The notes beneath the pieces are model-generated. The model saw only the letters and a list, made by a program, of their open reading frames with translations. It had not been told where the DNA came from and did no database searches. DNA of 5,962 bases, taken from Propionibacterium sp. GTDB taxonomy: Bacteria > Actinomycetota > Actinomycetes > Actinomycetales > Actinomycetaceae. Location of the stretch: positions 1 to 5,962 of the forward strand of contig JAKECL010000143.1 of NCBI GenBank assembly GCA_030460725.1. The letters run 5' to 3'. Both the position numbers and the translations under genes were made by a program. This document shows positions 1 through 5,450 of this stretch, piece by piece. Numbering within the stretch: position 1 is the stretch's first letter; each line of letters starts with the position of its first letter.

Positions 1-71
1 GGGGCGCCACCTATGGGGGGCGGGGGGACCCCTCCGGGCGCGCCGTGGAGGCGGGGCCGGAGGATCTGTAG
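1..71 (+). CDS. C-terminal end of an upstream gene, probably rbfA (5' truncated by window)
   Basis: Only the last 22 codons are visible, read from base 3 and ending in TAG at 69-71. The residues GATYGGRGDPSGRAVEAGPEDL contain a YGG-x-GDP pattern that resembles the YAGxxDPY-type ending of actinobacterial RbfA (ribosome-binding factor A, which acts in 30S maturation on the 16S rRNA 5' end). In actinomycetes rbfA normally precedes truB, which agrees. Third codon positions are almost all G or C, as in the neighbouring genes. The odd feature is that the same frame stays open after the TAG as far as a TGA at 168-170, so the stop at 69 may be a recent nonsense mutation or a sequence error. The frame is reasonably supported; the identity is inferred from context and a short motif only. 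Confidence 0.45.
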   Translation, partial: GATYGGRGDPSGRAVEAGPEDL

Positions 72-170
72 GAGGCCGGGCCCCCCCCCACGGCCGGGGG
101 AGTGGCCGAGGCCGACGCGCCGTCGGGGCCGACGACCCCCTCCGCTCCCGACGCCGGGGACGCCCACTGA
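72..170 (+). other. In-frame open extension after the upstream stop, reaching to truB
   Basis: Thirty-two sense codons in the frame of the preceding gene follow its TAG and end in TGA at 168-170, two bases before the truB ATG. The predicted tail is rich in Ala, Gly, Pro, Asp and Glu, and its third positions are nearly all G or C. It includes a run of nine C at 81-89. Low-complexity acidic or Ala/Pro tails are common at the C-terminus of actinobacterial RbfA, so this looks like the original end of that protein. The short TGA-to-ATG spacing would suit translational coupling of truB, which has no clear ribosome-binding site of its own. It could equally be a non-translated spacer. Confidence 0.4.
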
Positions 171-172
171 CC

Positions 173-1132
173 ATGGCCACCGACGCAGGGGCGTCGCCCT
201 CGGGACTGCTGGTGGTCGACAAGGACCAGGGGATGACCAGCCACGACGTGGTCTCCCGGGTGCGCAGGCTCGCCCACACCCGCAAGGTCGGCCACGCCGG
301 CACGCTGGACCCCATGGCCACGGGCGTGCTGGTCCTGGGGATCAACCGGGCCACACGTCTGCTCACCTGGGTGACGGGGCACGCCAAGGCCTACGACGCG
401 ACCATGCGCCTGGGGGTCTCCACCTCCACCGACGATGCCGAGGGCGAGGTGTCCGCAGCTGCGGGGTGCCCCGACCTCGACGACGACGACCTGGAGGCGG
501 CACTGGCCCCGTTGCGTGGGGACATCGAGCAGGTGCCCTCCTCGGTGTCCGCCATCAAGATCGACGGACGTCGTGCCTACGCCCTCGCACGGGAGGGCGT
601 CACCGTCGACATCCCCGCACGCCCGGTGCGCGTCTCGCGACTGGAGGTGGTGGGAGCGCCCCGGGAGGAGACCATCGCCTGGGAGGGCAGGCCGCTGCGG
701 GTGAGCGACGTGGACCTCCACGTCGAGTGCTCCTCCGGGACCTATGTGCGCGCCCTCGCGCGCGACATCGGCGCGACCCTGGGGGTGGGTGGCCACCTCA
801 CGCGGCTGCGGCGCACGGAGGTCGGTTCCTTCACCCTCTCCGACGCCGAGACCCTGGCAGAGCTGGGAGCACGCGTGGAGGCGGGCCACCCTCTGCCGGT
901 CATCGACGTCGGCATCGCCGCGCGTGCCATGTTCCCCGATCTGGTCCTGGAGGAGGACGAGGCTGCACGCTTCGCCCACGGTCAGGCGCCTCGACGCGTG
1001 GGTGGCGCGCTGGAGGAACTCCACGCGGCGGCGGGGGAGGAGCCCCTGGCGGTGGTGGCCCCCGACGGTTCGACCGTCCTGGGACTGGCGAGGATCGAGG
1101 ACGGTCGCGTGCGCACCGTCCTGGTGCTGTGA
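173..1132 (+). CDS. truB: tRNA pseudouridine(55) synthase TruB
   Basis: A 319-residue protein that isomerises uridine 55 to pseudouridine in the T-loop of elongator tRNAs in the cytoplasm. The TruB-family order is complete. Near the N-terminus are GLLVVDKDQGMTSHDVV (11-27) and KVGHAGTLDPMATGVL (38-53), where Asp46 is the catalytic nucleophile. SAIKIDGRRAYALAREG lies near 126-142, and CSSGTYVRALARDIG starts at Cys186, followed by the LRRTEVGSF segment. The last ~80 residues form the extra C-terminal domain expected for actinobacterial TruB. The ATG at 173 is chosen because the conserved start of the fold begins about ten residues later. No good Shine-Dalgarno precedes it, so translation may be coupled to the upstream gene. 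The next gene, ribF, starts 70 bp after the stop. Confidence 0.98.
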   Translation: MATDAGASPSGLLVVDKDQGMTSHDVVSRVRRLAHTRKVGHAGTLDPMATGVLVLGINRATRLLTWVTGHAKAYDATMRLGVSTSTDDAEGEVSAAAGCPDLDDDDLEAALAPLRGDIEQVPSSVSAIKIDGRRAYALAREGVTVDIPARPVRVSRLEVVGAPREETIAWEGRPLRVSDVDLHVECSSGTYVRALARDIGATLGVGGHLTRLRRTEVGSFTLSDAETLAELGARVEAGHPLPVIDVGIAARAMFPDLVLEEDEAARFAHGQAPRRVGGALEELHAAAGEEPLAVVAPDGSTVLGLARIEDGRVRTVLVL

Positions 1133-1141
1133 GTCGCGTGG

Positions 1142-1180
1142 GCGGAGGGCCGGGGTCTCCGGTTCGACACCCCGCTCCGC
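1142..1180 (+). other. Hairpin between truB and ribF
   Basis: GCGGAG at 1142-1147 pairs with CTCCGC at 1175-1180. Directly inside it CGGGG at 1151-1155 pairs with CCCCG at 1170-1174. This gives 11 pairs, a three-base bulge (1148-1150) and a 14-base loop. It fills much of the gap between the truB stop and the ribF ribosome-binding site. There is no T-run after it, so it is not a classical intrinsic terminator. A partial terminator or an mRNA processing or stability element is possible. The base pairing is seen directly; any role is inferred. Confidence 0.4.
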
Positions 1181-1188
1181 GGTGTACG

Positions 1189-1198
1189 AAGGAGGAGG
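1189..1198 (+). promoter_or_regulatory. Strong Shine-Dalgarno of ribF
   Basis: The sequence AAGGAGGAGG precedes GTG at 1203 with a spacing of 4-7 bases, depending on register. It fixes the GTG as the ribF start rather than in-frame codons further upstream, whose translation would run through truB in another frame. Confidence 0.85.
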
Positions 1199-1202
1199 AC
1201 GA

Positions 1203-2192
1203 GTGAAGGTCTGGACCAGCCTGGACCAGGTGCCCGGAGACGAGCGGTCGGTGGTGACCATCGGGAACTTCGACGGCATGCACCAGGGTCACCGCAAGGT
1301 GATCTCCACCTGCGTGGAGCGCGCCCGGCGCGACCACGTCGACGCGGTGGCCTGCACCTTCGACCCCCATCCGGTCCGCGTCCACCACCCCGACGCCGAC
1401 TTCCGGTTGATCACCCCCCTGCGCGACCGACTCGACGCCATGGCTTCCACAGGCCTGGATGCGACCCTGGTCGTCCACTACGACGCCTCCGTCTACATGC
1501 TGGATCCTGAGGAGTTCGTGGTCCAGTACCTGGTGGAGCGCCTGGGGGCCGTCGAGGTCGTGGTGGGGGAAGACTTCCGTTTCGGTCGACGCAATGCCGG
1601 CACTGTCGACACCCTTCGCCAACTGGGACGGCGCCACGGGTTCGAGGTGATCGTCGTCACCGACATCGAGGACCCCACGGGGCGGCGATGGTCCTCCTCC
1701 TGGGTCCGCGAGCTGCTGGAGGCCGGCGATGTGGCGGGTGCGGCCCGGGTGCTCGGCCGCCTGCACCGCATCCGGGGCACGGTGGAGCACGGGTACAAAC
1801 GCGGGCGTCAGCTCGGGTTCCCCACCGCCAACCTGGGGGAGGACATCGAGGGACTGGTCCCCGCCGATGGCGTCTACGCCGGATGGCTGGTGCGCCGGGT
1901 ACCGGGGACGACGGCCGATGAGTTCCTCCCCGCAGCGATCTCGGTGGGGACGAACCCGCAGTTCGACGGCACCAGACGCACGGTGGAGGCGCATGTGCTG
2001 GGTCGTTCGGACCTGGACCTCTACGGGGAACGGGTGGCGGTGACCTTTGTCGACCGCATCCGCCCCATGCTCACCTTCGACTCCGTGGAACGGCTGACGG
2101 CGCAGATGGACGACGACCTGCGTCGGACGGCCGCTGTGTTGGGGGTCGCGGTGACGGGTCGTGTGGACCCGGACTCGGTGACGGCTCACTGA
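1203..2192 (+). CDS. ribF: Bifunctional riboflavin kinase / FAD synthetase RibF
   Basis: A 329-residue cytoplasmic enzyme that phosphorylates riboflavin to FMN and then adenylylates FMN to FAD. The N-terminal nucleotidyltransferase domain (about 1-185) carries TIGNFDGMHQGH at 19-30, the HxGH-type ATP site, and SSSWVR at 164-169, matching the family SSTxxR motif with a conservative Thr-to-Ser change. The C-terminal kinase domain carries RGRQLGFPTAN with GFPTAN at 205-210, then GVYAGW, SVGTNPQFDG and RTVEAHV with Glu262 as the expected catalytic base. It ends with the usual LYGERVAVTFVDRIRPMLTFDS segment. Length and domain order are normal for the family. The GTG start is set by the strong ribosome-binding site. 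I see no FMN riboswitch-like leader; the gene probably shares the truB transcript. Confidence 0.98.
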   Translation: MKVWTSLDQVPGDERSVVTIGNFDGMHQGHRKVISTCVERARRDHVDAVACTFDPHPVRVHHPDADFRLITPLRDRLDAMASTGLDATLVVHYDASVYMLDPEEFVVQYLVERLGAVEVVVGEDFRFGRRNAGTVDTLRQLGRRHGFEVIVVTDIEDPTGRRWSSSWVRELLEAGDVAGAARVLGRLHRIRGTVEHGYKRGRQLGFPTANLGEDIEGLVPADGVYAGWLVRRVPGTTADEFLPAAISVGTNPQFDGTRRTVEAHVLGRSDLDLYGERVAVTFVDRIRPMLTFDSVERLTAQMDDDLRRTAAVLGVAVTGRVDPDSVTAH

Positions 2193-2210
2193 GGCGAGGC
2201 GTACGCGCCT

Positions 2211-2298
2211 GCCCCACCGGGTGGCGGGAAAGACATGTGCGGGTCGTGGCGTGCCCGATCTCACCGTCAGGGTCGTGGCCTGACGGGACCGGTGGGGC
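2211..2298 (+). other. Nested inverted repeats after ribF (structured RNA or terminator candidate)
   Basis: GCCCCACCGG at 2211-2220 is a perfect inverted repeat of CCGGTGGGGC at 2289-2298. Enclosed between them are a perfect 8-bp hairpin, CCGTCAGG at 2264-2271 with CCTGACGG at 2279-2286 (7-base loop), and a weaker CGGG/CCCG pair at 2240-2243 and 2254-2257. Together they could form a three-way-junction fold. A 10-bp direct repeat, GGGTCGTGGC, also occurs at 2241-2250 and 2270-2279. The element starts 19 bp after the ribF stop and ends about 20 bp before a likely rpsO promoter, so a ribF 3'-end or terminator role is the simplest reading. There is no T-run. Function is inferred. Confidence 0.4.
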
Positions 2299-2317
2299 GG
2301 GTTCCCAGGGGCCCACA

Positions 2318-2326
2318 TGTTAGCCT
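2318..2326 (+). promoter_or_regulatory. Extended -10 promoter candidate for rpsO-pnp
   Basis: TGTTAGCCT fits the extended -10 pattern TGnTAnnnT. There is no recognisable TTGACA-like -35 at 16-18 bp, which extended -10 promoters can tolerate. Transcription would begin near 2333 and give a leader of about 75 bases before the rpsO GTG. The spot lies after the ribF 3' structure, as expected for a fresh promoter. Confidence 0.45.
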
Positions 2327-2346
2327 GTCATCGCCGTTCGATCGGC

Positions 2347-2386
2347 CGCGGAACGTCATGCCCGGGGACAGACCCGGTGCTCCGCG
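2347..2386 (+). promoter_or_regulatory. Structured rpsO leader (candidate S15 autoregulatory element)
   Basis: CGCGGA at 2347-2352 pairs with TCCGCG at 2381-2386 to form a lower stem. A seven-base bulge (2353-2359) leads to an upper stem: GC at 2360-2361 with GC at 2379-2380, a bulged T at 2378, and CCGGG at 2362-2366 with CCCGG at 2373-2377. The loop is GACAGA. The structure ends 12 bases before the rpsO Shine-Dalgarno. S15 is known to repress its own mRNA through leader structures in several phyla, with different folds in each, so this is a natural candidate. The pairing is visible; regulation by S15 is inference. Confidence 0.4.
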
Positions 2387-2398
2387 CAACGAGATCCC

Positions 2399-2404
2399 AA
2401 GGAG
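2399..2404 (+). promoter_or_regulatory. Shine-Dalgarno of rpsO
   Basis: AAGGAG lies five bases before GTG at 2410. It selects this GTG over the ATG at 2317, which would add 31 residues unlike any S15 N-terminus. Confidence 0.85.
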
Positions 2405-2409
2405 TTCAG

Positions 2410-2679
2410 GTGCCGCTGACCAAGGACGTCAAGGACCAGATCATCGCCGAGTACGCCACCCACGAGGGCGACACCGGCTCCCCCGAGGTGCAGATCGCAC
2501 TGCTGTCGCAGCGCATCAAGGACCTCACCGAGCACTTCAAGACCCACCAGCACGACCACCACTCCCGTCGTGGCCTGCTGCTGCTGGTCGGGCGCCGCAA
2601 GCGCCTCCTCGGCTACCTGGCCGACATCGACATCGAGCGTTACCGCTCGCTGATCGAGCGTCTGGGCCTGCGCCGCTGA
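2410..2679 (+). CDS. rpsO: 30S ribosomal protein S15
   Basis: An 89-residue protein, exactly the usual length of bacterial S15. It binds the central domain of 16S rRNA early in 30S assembly and contributes to a bridge with the 50S subunit. The sequence has the family signatures: a basic, helical N-terminus with PLTKDVKDQIIAEYATHEGD, then TGSPEVQIALLSQRIKDLTEH, the HQHDHHSRRGLLLLVGRR segment and the C-terminal LLGYLADIDIERYRSLIERL. The start is GTG at 2410, five bases after AAGGAG, and the protein ends in LGLRR. It probably shares a transcript with pnp, the arrangement seen in many bacteria. The structured leader just upstream may mediate autoregulation. Confidence 0.98.
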   Translation: MPLTKDVKDQIIAEYATHEGDTGSPEVQIALLSQRIKDLTEHFKTHQHDHHSRRGLLLLVGRRKRLLGYLADIDIERYRSLIERLGLRR

Positions 2680-2684
2680 CCCAC

Positions 2685-2716
2685 ACCGGCCCGGTTCCCC
2701 ATGGACCCGGGCCGGT
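2685..2716 (+). terminator. Strong hairpin after rpsO (attenuator or RNase III site candidate)
   Basis: Bases 2685-2698 and 2703-2716 form a 14-position stem with one T-C mismatch (2695/2706) and a four-base CCAT loop. It begins five bases after the rpsO stop codon. There is no T-run downstream. In Escherichia coli and Streptomyces the rpsO-pnp intergenic region carries a hairpin that limits read-through and is processed by RNase III, so a similar role is likely here. Whether it terminates or only marks a cleavage site cannot be read from the sequence. Confidence 0.55.
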
Positions 2717-2723
2717 TCGCTGC

Positions 2724-2754
2724 GTCCGGAACGGACACCATGCCCGTCCCGGAC
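2724..2754 (+). other. Second hairpin in the rpsO-pnp gap
   Basis: GTCCGGAACGG at 2724-2734 pairs with CCGTCCCGGAC at 2744-2754, giving ten pairs around one A-C mismatch, with a nine-base loop. It stands only seven bases after the first rpsO-pnp hairpin. A duplex with a central mismatch is compatible with RNase III processing of a leader, but no function is shown by sequence alone. Confidence 0.45.
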
Positions 2755-2811
2755 CCTTCGAGAGAACCCGCGCGCAGCCCGCTGGCGGTTTTCGACAGTG
2801 GCTCACGGACC

Positions 2812-2830
2812 CCCGCCCCAGGTGGGTGGG
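2812..2830 (+). other. Third hairpin in the rpsO-pnp gap
   Basis: CCCGCCC at 2812-2818 pairs with GGGTGGG at 2824-2830, seven pairs including one G-U, with a five-base loop. It lies about 55 bases before the pnp ribosome-binding site. In such GC-rich DNA a stem this short can arise by chance, so confidence is low. Confidence 0.3.
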
Positions 2831-2884
2831 AATGCCGTGTGCTTCGATCGAGAGCCGACGCGGGGCGCGCATCCACTGAGACAC

Positions 2885-2890
2885 AAGGAG
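2885..2890 (+). promoter_or_regulatory. Shine-Dalgarno of pnp
   Basis: AAGGAG precedes two adjacent ATG codons at 2902 and 2905, with spacings of 11 and 14 bases. Both are longer than ideal, so the first ATG is preferred. Either choice changes the product by a single Met. Confidence 0.65.
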
Positions 2891-2901
2891 ACACACGTCC
2901 C

Positions 2902-5256
2902 ATGATGGAAGGCCCTGACATCGTCGCCGCAGAAGCGACCATCGACAACGGTCGTTTCGGCAAGCGCACGATCCGCTTCGAGACGGGCAGGTTGGCCCAG
3001 CAGGCCGCCGGCTCCGCCGTTGCATACCTTGACGACGAGACCGTCGTCCTGTCTGCCACCACGGTGGGCAAGCACCCCAAGGACCAGTTCGACTTCTTCC
3101 CCCTGACGGTGGACGTCGAGGAACGCGCCTACGCCGCCGGTCGGATCCCCGGATCCTTCTTCCGCCGCGAGGGTCGCGCAGGCACCGAGGCCATCCTCGC
3201 CTGCCGCCTCATCGACCGCCCGCTGCGCCCCGGCTTCGTCAAGGGCCTGCGCAACGAGGTCCAGGTCGTGGAGACCGTCCTGGCCATCAACCCCGACGAC
3301 GCCTATGACGTGCTGGCGATCAACGCCGCCTCCATGTCCACCCAGATCGCCGGCCTGCCCTTCACCGGGCCGATCGGCGGCACCCGACTGGCACTGATCG
3401 ACGACCAGTGGGTCGCCTTCCCGCGGTGGTCGGAGATGCAGCGTTCCGTCTTCAACATCGTCGTCGCCGGCCGCATCGTCACCCTGGAGGACGGCTCCGA
3501 GGACGTCGCGATCATGATGGTCGAGGCCGGGGGCGGCGAGAACGAGTGGGAGCTCATCCAGGCCGGTGGCATCGCCCCGACCGAGGATGTCGTGGCCGAC
3601 GGCCTGGAGGCCGCCAAGCCCTTCATCCGCGCCCTGTGCGAGGCGCAGATCAAGGTGGCCGAGAAGGCCTCCAAGGAGACCGCGGACTTCCCGGTGTTCC
3701 TGGACTACTCCGACGAGCAGTATGCCGCGGTGGAGTCCTGGGTCGGCACCAAGCTCGCCGACGCCCTGCTCACCGAGGGCAAGCTCGCCCGCGACCACGC
3801 CGTGGACGAGGTCCGCGCCGAGATGCTCGCCGCCCTGGCCGAGTCCCACCCCGATCAGGAGAAGGAACTCAAGGCGGCCTTCCGCTCCGTGGAGAAGGAG
3901 ACCATCCGTCAGCGCACGCTGCGGGAGGGTGTCCGCATGGACGGGCGCACCCCGCGCCAGATCCGCTCCCTGTCCGCCGAGGTCGAGGTCCTGCCGCGTG
4001 TGCACGGCTCCGCCCTCTTCCAGCGTGGCGAGACCCAGATCATGGGCATCACCACACTGGCGATGCTGCGCATGGAGCAGCAGCTGGACAACCTGAGCCC
4101 CATCACCTCCAAGCGCTACATGCACCAGTACAACTTCCCGCCCTTCTCCACCGGTGAGACCGGCCGCGTCGGCGCCCCCAAGCGTCGCGAGATCGGACAC
4201 GGCGACCTGGCCGAGCGGGCCCTCAAGCCCGTGCTGCCCACCCGCGAGGAGTTCCCCTACGCGATCCGTCAGGTCTCCGAGGCCCTCGGGTCCAACGGGT
4301 CCACCTCGATGGGCTCCGTGTGCGCCTCCACGCTGTCCCTGCTGCAGGCGGGCGTGCCCCTGCGCGCCCCCGTCGCCGGTATCGCCATGGGCCTGATGAC
4401 CGGCAAGGTCGACGGCGAGGAGCGCTCGGTCACCCTGACCGACATCCTGGGCGCCGAGGACGGCTTCGGCGACATGGACTTCAAGGTCGCAGGCACGAAG
4501 GACTTCATCACCGCCCTGCAGCTGGACACGAAGCTCACGGGCATCGACTCCCAGGTGCTGCGCGCGGCCCTGGCCCAGGCGCGCGACGCACGCCTGGCCA
4601 TCCTGGAGCTCATCAACGAGGCCATCGACGGGCCCGACGAGATGTCCCCCTACGCACCGCGCATCATCACCGTCCAGGTCCCCGTGGACAAGATCGGTGA
4701 GGTCATCGGCCCGAAGGGCAAGATGATCAACCAGATCCAGGAGGACACGGGCGCGAACCTGACCATCGAGGACGACGGGACCGTCTACATCGGCGCCGCC
4801 GACGGGACGGCCGCCGAAGCCGCGCGGGCCATGGTCAACCAGATCGCCAACCCGCAGATGCCCGAGGTGGGGGAGCGCTTCGTCGGCACCGTCGTGAAGA
4901 CGACCTCCTTCGGCGCCTTCGTCTCCCTGACGCCGGGCAAGGACGGCCTGCTGCACATCTCCCAGGTCCGTCGCCTGGTGGGGGGCAAGCGCATCGACTC
5001 CGTCGAGGACGTCCTCCAGGTCGGCCAGCAGGTCGAGGTCGAGATCGCCGAGATCGGCGACCGCGGCAAGCTCTCACTGCACGCAGTGGTCGACGGTGAG
5101 TCCGAGGACCAGGACGGCCACGGGAACGAGACGCGTGAGCACGCCGAGCGTGGCGAGCGTCCCGAGCACACGGAGCGCCGTGAGCGTCGCCCGCGCACCC
5201 GTTCGCGTCGTCGTCGCGAGGATGACAACGGTGGGGAGTCCTCCTCCCAGGAGTGA
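2902..5256 (+). CDS. pnp: Polynucleotide phosphorylase (PNPase; 3'-5' exoribonuclease)
   Basis: A 784-residue enzyme that degrades RNA from the 3' end with phosphate, releasing nucleoside diphosphates; the reverse reaction adds heteropolymeric tails. It acts as a trimer in the cytoplasm. The first RNase PH-like core begins near residue 14 with IDNGRFGKRTIRFETGRLA and includes FFRR at 86-89. An alpha-helical linker lies near 250-330. The second RNase PH core begins near 346 (MDGRTPRQIR) and carries KRREIGHG, SNGSTSMGSVCA and GDMDFKVAGT; Asp520 and Asp526 match the catalytic aspartates of E. coli (486, 492). The KH domain has the GPKG loop at 603-606, and the S1 domain spans about 657-729. A charged Arg/Glu-rich tail fills 730-784. 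Actinobacterial members are often annotated GpsI, guanosine pentaphosphate synthetase. The upstream in-frame ATG at 2701 is rejected because it lies in the rpsO hairpin. Confidence 0.98.
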   Translation: MMEGPDIVAAEATIDNGRFGKRTIRFETGRLAQQAAGSAVAYLDDETVVLSATTVGKHPKDQFDFFPLTVDVEERAYAAGRIPGSFFRREGRAGTEAILACRLIDRPLRPGFVKGLRNEVQVVETVLAINPDDAYDVLAINAASMSTQIAGLPFTGPIGGTRLALIDDQWVAFPRWSEMQRSVFNIVVAGRIVTLEDGSEDVAIMMVEAGGGENEWELIQAGGIAPTEDVVADGLEAAKPFIRALCEAQIKVAEKASKETADFPVFLDYSDEQYAAVESWVGTKLADALLTEGKLARDHAVDEVRAEMLAALAESHPDQEKELKAAFRSVEKETIRQRTLREGVRMDGRTPRQIRSLSAEVEVLPRVHGSALFQRGETQIMGITTLAMLRMEQQLDNLSPITSKRYMHQYNFPPFSTGETGRVGAPKRREIGHGDLAERALKPVLPTREEFPYAIRQVSEALGSNGSTSMGSVCASTLSLLQAGVPLRAPVAGIAMGLMTGKVDGEERSVTLTDILGAEDGFGDMDFKVAGTKDFITALQLDTKLTGIDSQVLRAALAQARDARLAILELINEAIDGPDEMSPYAPRIITVQVPVDKIGEVIGPKGKMINQIQEDTGANLTIEDDGTVYIGAADGTAAEAARAMVNQIANPQMPEVGERFVGTVVKTTSFGAFVSLTPGKDGLLHISQVRRLVGGKRIDSVEDVLQVGQQVEVEIAEIGDRGKLSLHAVVDGESEDQDGHGNETREHAERGERPEHTERRERRPRTRSRRRREDDNGGESSSQE

Positions 5257-5315
5257 CACAGGGGTCGGGGTCGACCGCGGGGCCTTCGCCCACCCGGTCC
5301 TGACCTCCTGATCCG

Positions 5316-5359
5316 ACGGGGGCGGTTACGGTGGACATGAGCCACCGAACCCCCCCCGT
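5316..5359 (+). terminator. Long GC-rich hairpin after pnp, probable transcription terminator
   Basis: The outer stem pairs ACGGGGG at 5316-5322 with CCCCCGT at 5353-5359. After a C-C mismatch (5323/5352), GGTT at 5324-5327 pairs with AACC at 5348-5351. A bulged A (5328) follows, then CGGTGG at 5329-5334 pairs with CCACCG at 5342-5347, with a seven-base loop. That makes 17 Watson-Crick pairs, 60 bp after the pnp stop. There is no T-run, but actinobacterial terminators often lack one. It is well placed to end the rpsO-pnp transcript and protect its 3' end. Confidence 0.6.
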
Positions 5360-5411
5360 TCCACGTCCACGGGCGCGACGGGGCATTCCGGGGCACAATG
5401 GCTGATCGGCT

Positions 5412-5430
5412 GGGATCCCGGAGGGATCCC
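5412..5430 (+). repeat. Duplicated GGGATCCC palindrome before the small membrane protein gene
   Basis: The self-palindromic octamer GGGATCCC occurs at 5412-5419 and again at 5423-5430, separated by GGA. The two copies can pair with each other as a hairpin with a minimal loop. Alternatively they could be two half-sites or a paired operator on DNA. The element ends six bases before the ribosome-binding site of the 5451 gene, so it could influence transcription or translation of that gene. The role is inferred. Confidence 0.45.
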
Positions 5431-5435
5431 CGGGC

Positions 5436-5444
5436 AGGGAGGGG
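5436..5444 (+). promoter_or_regulatory. Shine-Dalgarno of the small membrane protein gene
   Basis: AGGGAGGGG sits six bases before ATG at 5451, near-ideal spacing. It supports this ATG over the earlier ATG at 5398, which is in another frame and has no such site. Confidence 0.65.
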
Positions 5445-5450
5445 ACGACG

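Noticed and set aside
81..89. Run of nine C as a programmed or error frameshift site before truB
   Set aside because: The frame upstream and downstream of the run is already the same and ends plausibly at TGA 168-170, so no frameshift is needed. The in-frame TAG is the simpler anomaly.
1151..1180. tRNA-like T-arm sequence (GGTTCGAC) between truB and ribF
   Set aside because: No acceptor, D or anticodon arms can be built around it. The flanking pairs form a simple bulged hairpin instead.
1133..1202. FMN riboswitch upstream of ribF
   Set aside because: The gap is only 70 bp and lacks the multi-stem conserved core of that element.
13..1206. Long + strand open frame overlapping truB
   Set aside because: It is an alternative frame of truB with Arg/Gly/Pro-rich, non-protein-like translation. 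High GC removes stop codons from shadow frames.
2317..2409. N-terminal extension of rpsO from ATG 2317
   Set aside because: It adds 31 residues unlike S15, overlaps the -10 candidate and leader hairpin, and the GTG at 2410 has the proper AAGGAG site and gives the standard 89 residues.
2701..2901. N-terminal extension of pnp from ATG 2701
   Set aside because: The ATG lies in the loop of the post-rpsO hairpin, and the added residues do not resemble PNPase. The AAGGAG before 2902 fits better.
2803..4956. 717-codon open frame on the - strand across pnp
   Set aside because: It lies antisense to a complete, motif-rich pnp, and its translation is dominated by Gly, Asp, Leu and Val periodicity typical of antisense shadows.
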